Positions 25,843-27,350 of a stretch of 27,350 nucleotides of DNA are shown here, piece by piece. Source of the DNA: Sergeia podlipaevii (lineage: Eukaryota; Euglenozoa; Kinetoplastea; Trypanosomatida; Trypanosomatidae); NCBI GenBank assembly GCA_030849805.1, contig JASANZ010001957.1, positions 1 through 27,350 on the forward strand. Direction: 5' to 3'. Made by a program: the position numbers and the translations under genes. Numbering within the stretch: the first letter of the stretch is position 1; every line of letters starts with the position of its first letter. The notes beneath the pieces were generated by a model, which saw only the letters and a program-made list of their open reading frames with translations, searched no databases and was not told the origin of the DNA.

Positions 25843-27285
25843 AATTGGGAATTTGAGAAGTCTGTAAGGAGTGATTACGTTTTTTCTTATTTTTATATAT
25901 GTACATATTTAATGTTATAAAGGTTGGTTGTTTCCGGAGGAATGGAATGCTTCTCAAGCATCGGAGAAAGTAAGATTTTTTTAGAAAAGCTTTCGAATGC
26001 AAGGTGGTAAATGAAAAATAAGAAAACTCAACAATAGTGCCTTAAAATGCACAGTACTCTGTATCGATTTGAGAGACAAAGCTTTTGTGTATTCACTACA
26101 AAGTCTTATTGGCAGTTGAAACCAACAACGAACAAACAAACAATACATTGCAAGCGTTATACCTTTAATTTTTCATTTGTTTTATTATTATTATTTTGTA
26201 GCAGTGTCCTGCCTTTCTCTTTTTCATTTTGTTGAAAAAGGCAGCTGACCACTGGGAGGAAAATGATTCTTTTTATTACTACTACTGTTTTTCTTATGAC
26301 GCACTTTGAGGCGTTTTTTTTTTTGTTGTTGTTGAAGACATAGATGCTTTCTGGTTTCCCTCCTTCCTCGATACAAACAGATACACGTACCCAGGTAGAT
26401 GAAACTACCACGGTAGGAGTGGAAACATGTTTGTATTTATGTAGTGCGTTAAATTCGAAACATGTTAGCAGAGAATGGTTGATTCAAAGCGCTGTTGCTT
26501 CGGTCAGTGCACATTGAATCCATCTTTCAATTTTTGCAATAAAGCGGCTATATGCATATGCATGTATTAATACATAGTGCTTTTTTTTTTTTTTTTGGAA
26601 CAATTCACCGTAAAAACAGTATAAAAAAAAGTGAAAATGGATTGAAGAGGGGGGATATACGAAAACGGTTAGAAAGGCACAAATCATTTTTGTACACATA
26701 CACGGAAAAATGTGTGAGGACGACACAAAAAGGTTAACGGAAAAAAAAAAAGAAACTTTGAAAAACGCAGACATTATCCGTATTTCTCAAAAATTGTTTA
26801 TACTCTTTTTTTTTTGGCAGCCGTGAGTGATTATAAAATCAGAGGGAGAAAAGGTGCACTCAAAGCAACAACAATGCTAGTTAAAATACTGCCCTTTTCG
26901 CGACTTTTCTATATAGTTGGTTGTGAGAGGGGCAACTTTGAAAGAAGACCCAAATGACAATGAATGCATGCAGGACGTATTATCATCTGCACATAGCCAA
27001 CAATTTTCTTTTTGATACTATATTCTGTAAAATTCTCTTCTCCTCTTTTTTGTTCGAGGAAAGAATTTCTAGTGATAAGAATCCATATAGTAGCGACGCT
27101 TCTCAAAGATAAATACCAAATTAAAATAGTTGCTCATGCAAGTTTCTCAGTAACTTCACACTTCTGTACAACTTTCCATTGCTGAAAGCTTTGAATACTT
27201 CCGAAATGAATGAAGGATTTTATGTCTTTTGACGAGTGCGCAGCCTTTGGGCACTTGGATGATTAAGGATGACAATACTTTACTG
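25843..27285. other. 1.4 kb AT-rich gene-free region
   Basis: Only short, T-rich, low-complexity open frames occur. Homopolymer runs lie near 26317-26325, 26581-26596, 26741-26751 and 26806-26815. I see no tRNA or rRNA, no splice-tract/ATG pair leading to a convincing frame, and no repeat shared with the rest of the window. It ends at the second retroelement. Confidence 0.55.
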
Positions 27286-27350
27286 CCCTGATGATGCCGG
27301 CCACCTCTTCGTGGTATCAGGGACTAGTACCCCGTGTTGGGGGAAGCCAG
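27286..27350 (+). mobile_element. 5' end of a second L1Tc/ingi-family element
   Basis: Only the first 65 bases are in the window. They match the 5' end of the left element in 61 of 65 positions, in the opposite orientation. Whether it is a full autonomous element, a short RIME/NARTc-like form or a degenerate SIDER/DIRE copy cannot be told from this much sequence. The frame that starts with ATGATG at element nt 6-11 stays open to the window end. All four differences fall in that frame: two silent, one Ser/Pro, one Ala/Val. Confidence 0.9.
27286..27350 (+). ncRNA. Pr77-type signature / HDV-like ribozyme, second copy
   Basis: P1 is CCCTGAT with ATCAGGG (element nt 1-7 and 31-37). P3 is CCAC with GTGG around a six-base CTCTTC loop, all Watson-Crick. 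P4 is CCCC with GGGG around GTGTT. The sequence ends before the full P2/J4-2 part can be judged. As with L1Tc, internal promoter and self-cleavage roles are inferred. Confidence 0.75.

Noticed and set aside
26581..26596. Poly-T run as a possible 3' tail of a minus-strand retroelement
   Set aside because: No element-like coding or 5' signature is attached to it, and similar runs are common in all spacers here.

Overview
The window looks like nuclear DNA of a kinetoplastid, most likely a trypanosomatid of the Trypanosoma type. Every protein gene outside the mobile DNA is on the + strand, is intronless, and follows T- or TC-rich tracts with AG sites suited to spliced-leader trans-splicing. Coding DNA is of moderate GC and the spacers are AT-rich with poly-T. 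Both ends carry the 5' signature of L1Tc/ingi-clade non-LTR retrotransposons. I cannot name the species.

Layout. 1-2314 (- strand): the 5' part of a broken L1Tc/ingi-like element with a Pr77/HDV-like ribozyme end, a 2A-like peptide, an AP-type endonuclease, a linker and the first half of a reverse transcriptase; it runs off the left edge. 2315-3197: a GC-rich scrap, then a strongly G-over-C-skewed, GT-rich stretch that may be the start region of the rightward polycistron. From 3198 a gene array runs rightward: DOT1-like methyltransferase with an N-terminal membrane hairpin (3198-4109); DCAF1-like substrate receptor with an inserted MIB/HERC2-like domain (4639-9660); MDR oxidoreductase of ZADH2 type (9973-11004); four-helix membrane protein (11461-12159); Derlin (12494-13132); HAD-like protein (13416-14606); PUB-domain coiled-coil protein (15012-16253); DYRK kinase (16535-18907); a sparse 1.3 kb with at most one tiny ORF; a probable 91-residue membrane protein (20219-20494); Rab18-like GTPase (20962-21603); an unassigned protein with a possible eIF5A-C-like end (22075-22665); a large cysteine-repeat surface protein (23200-25842). 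About 1.4 kb of gene-free AT-rich DNA follows. At 27286 a second retroelement starts on the + strand, so the two elements point away from each other and bracket the array.

Four early ORFs open with TTG or GTG rather than ATG if taken at full length (3162, 11440, 20902, 22057). I moved these to the first ATG after a plausible splice acceptor. The ORF starting at 20135 was trimmed the same way.

The genes need not act together, because kinetoplastid polycistrons are seldom grouped by function. Three of them (DCAF1-like, Derlin, PUB protein) do belong to ubiquitin/p97 biology. The most interesting items are the paired ribozyme ends with structure-preserving changes, the MIB/HERC2 insertion in the DCAF1 homologue, the membrane-anchored DOT1-like enzyme, the skewed stretch before the first gene, and the 14-unit cysteine-repeat receptor.
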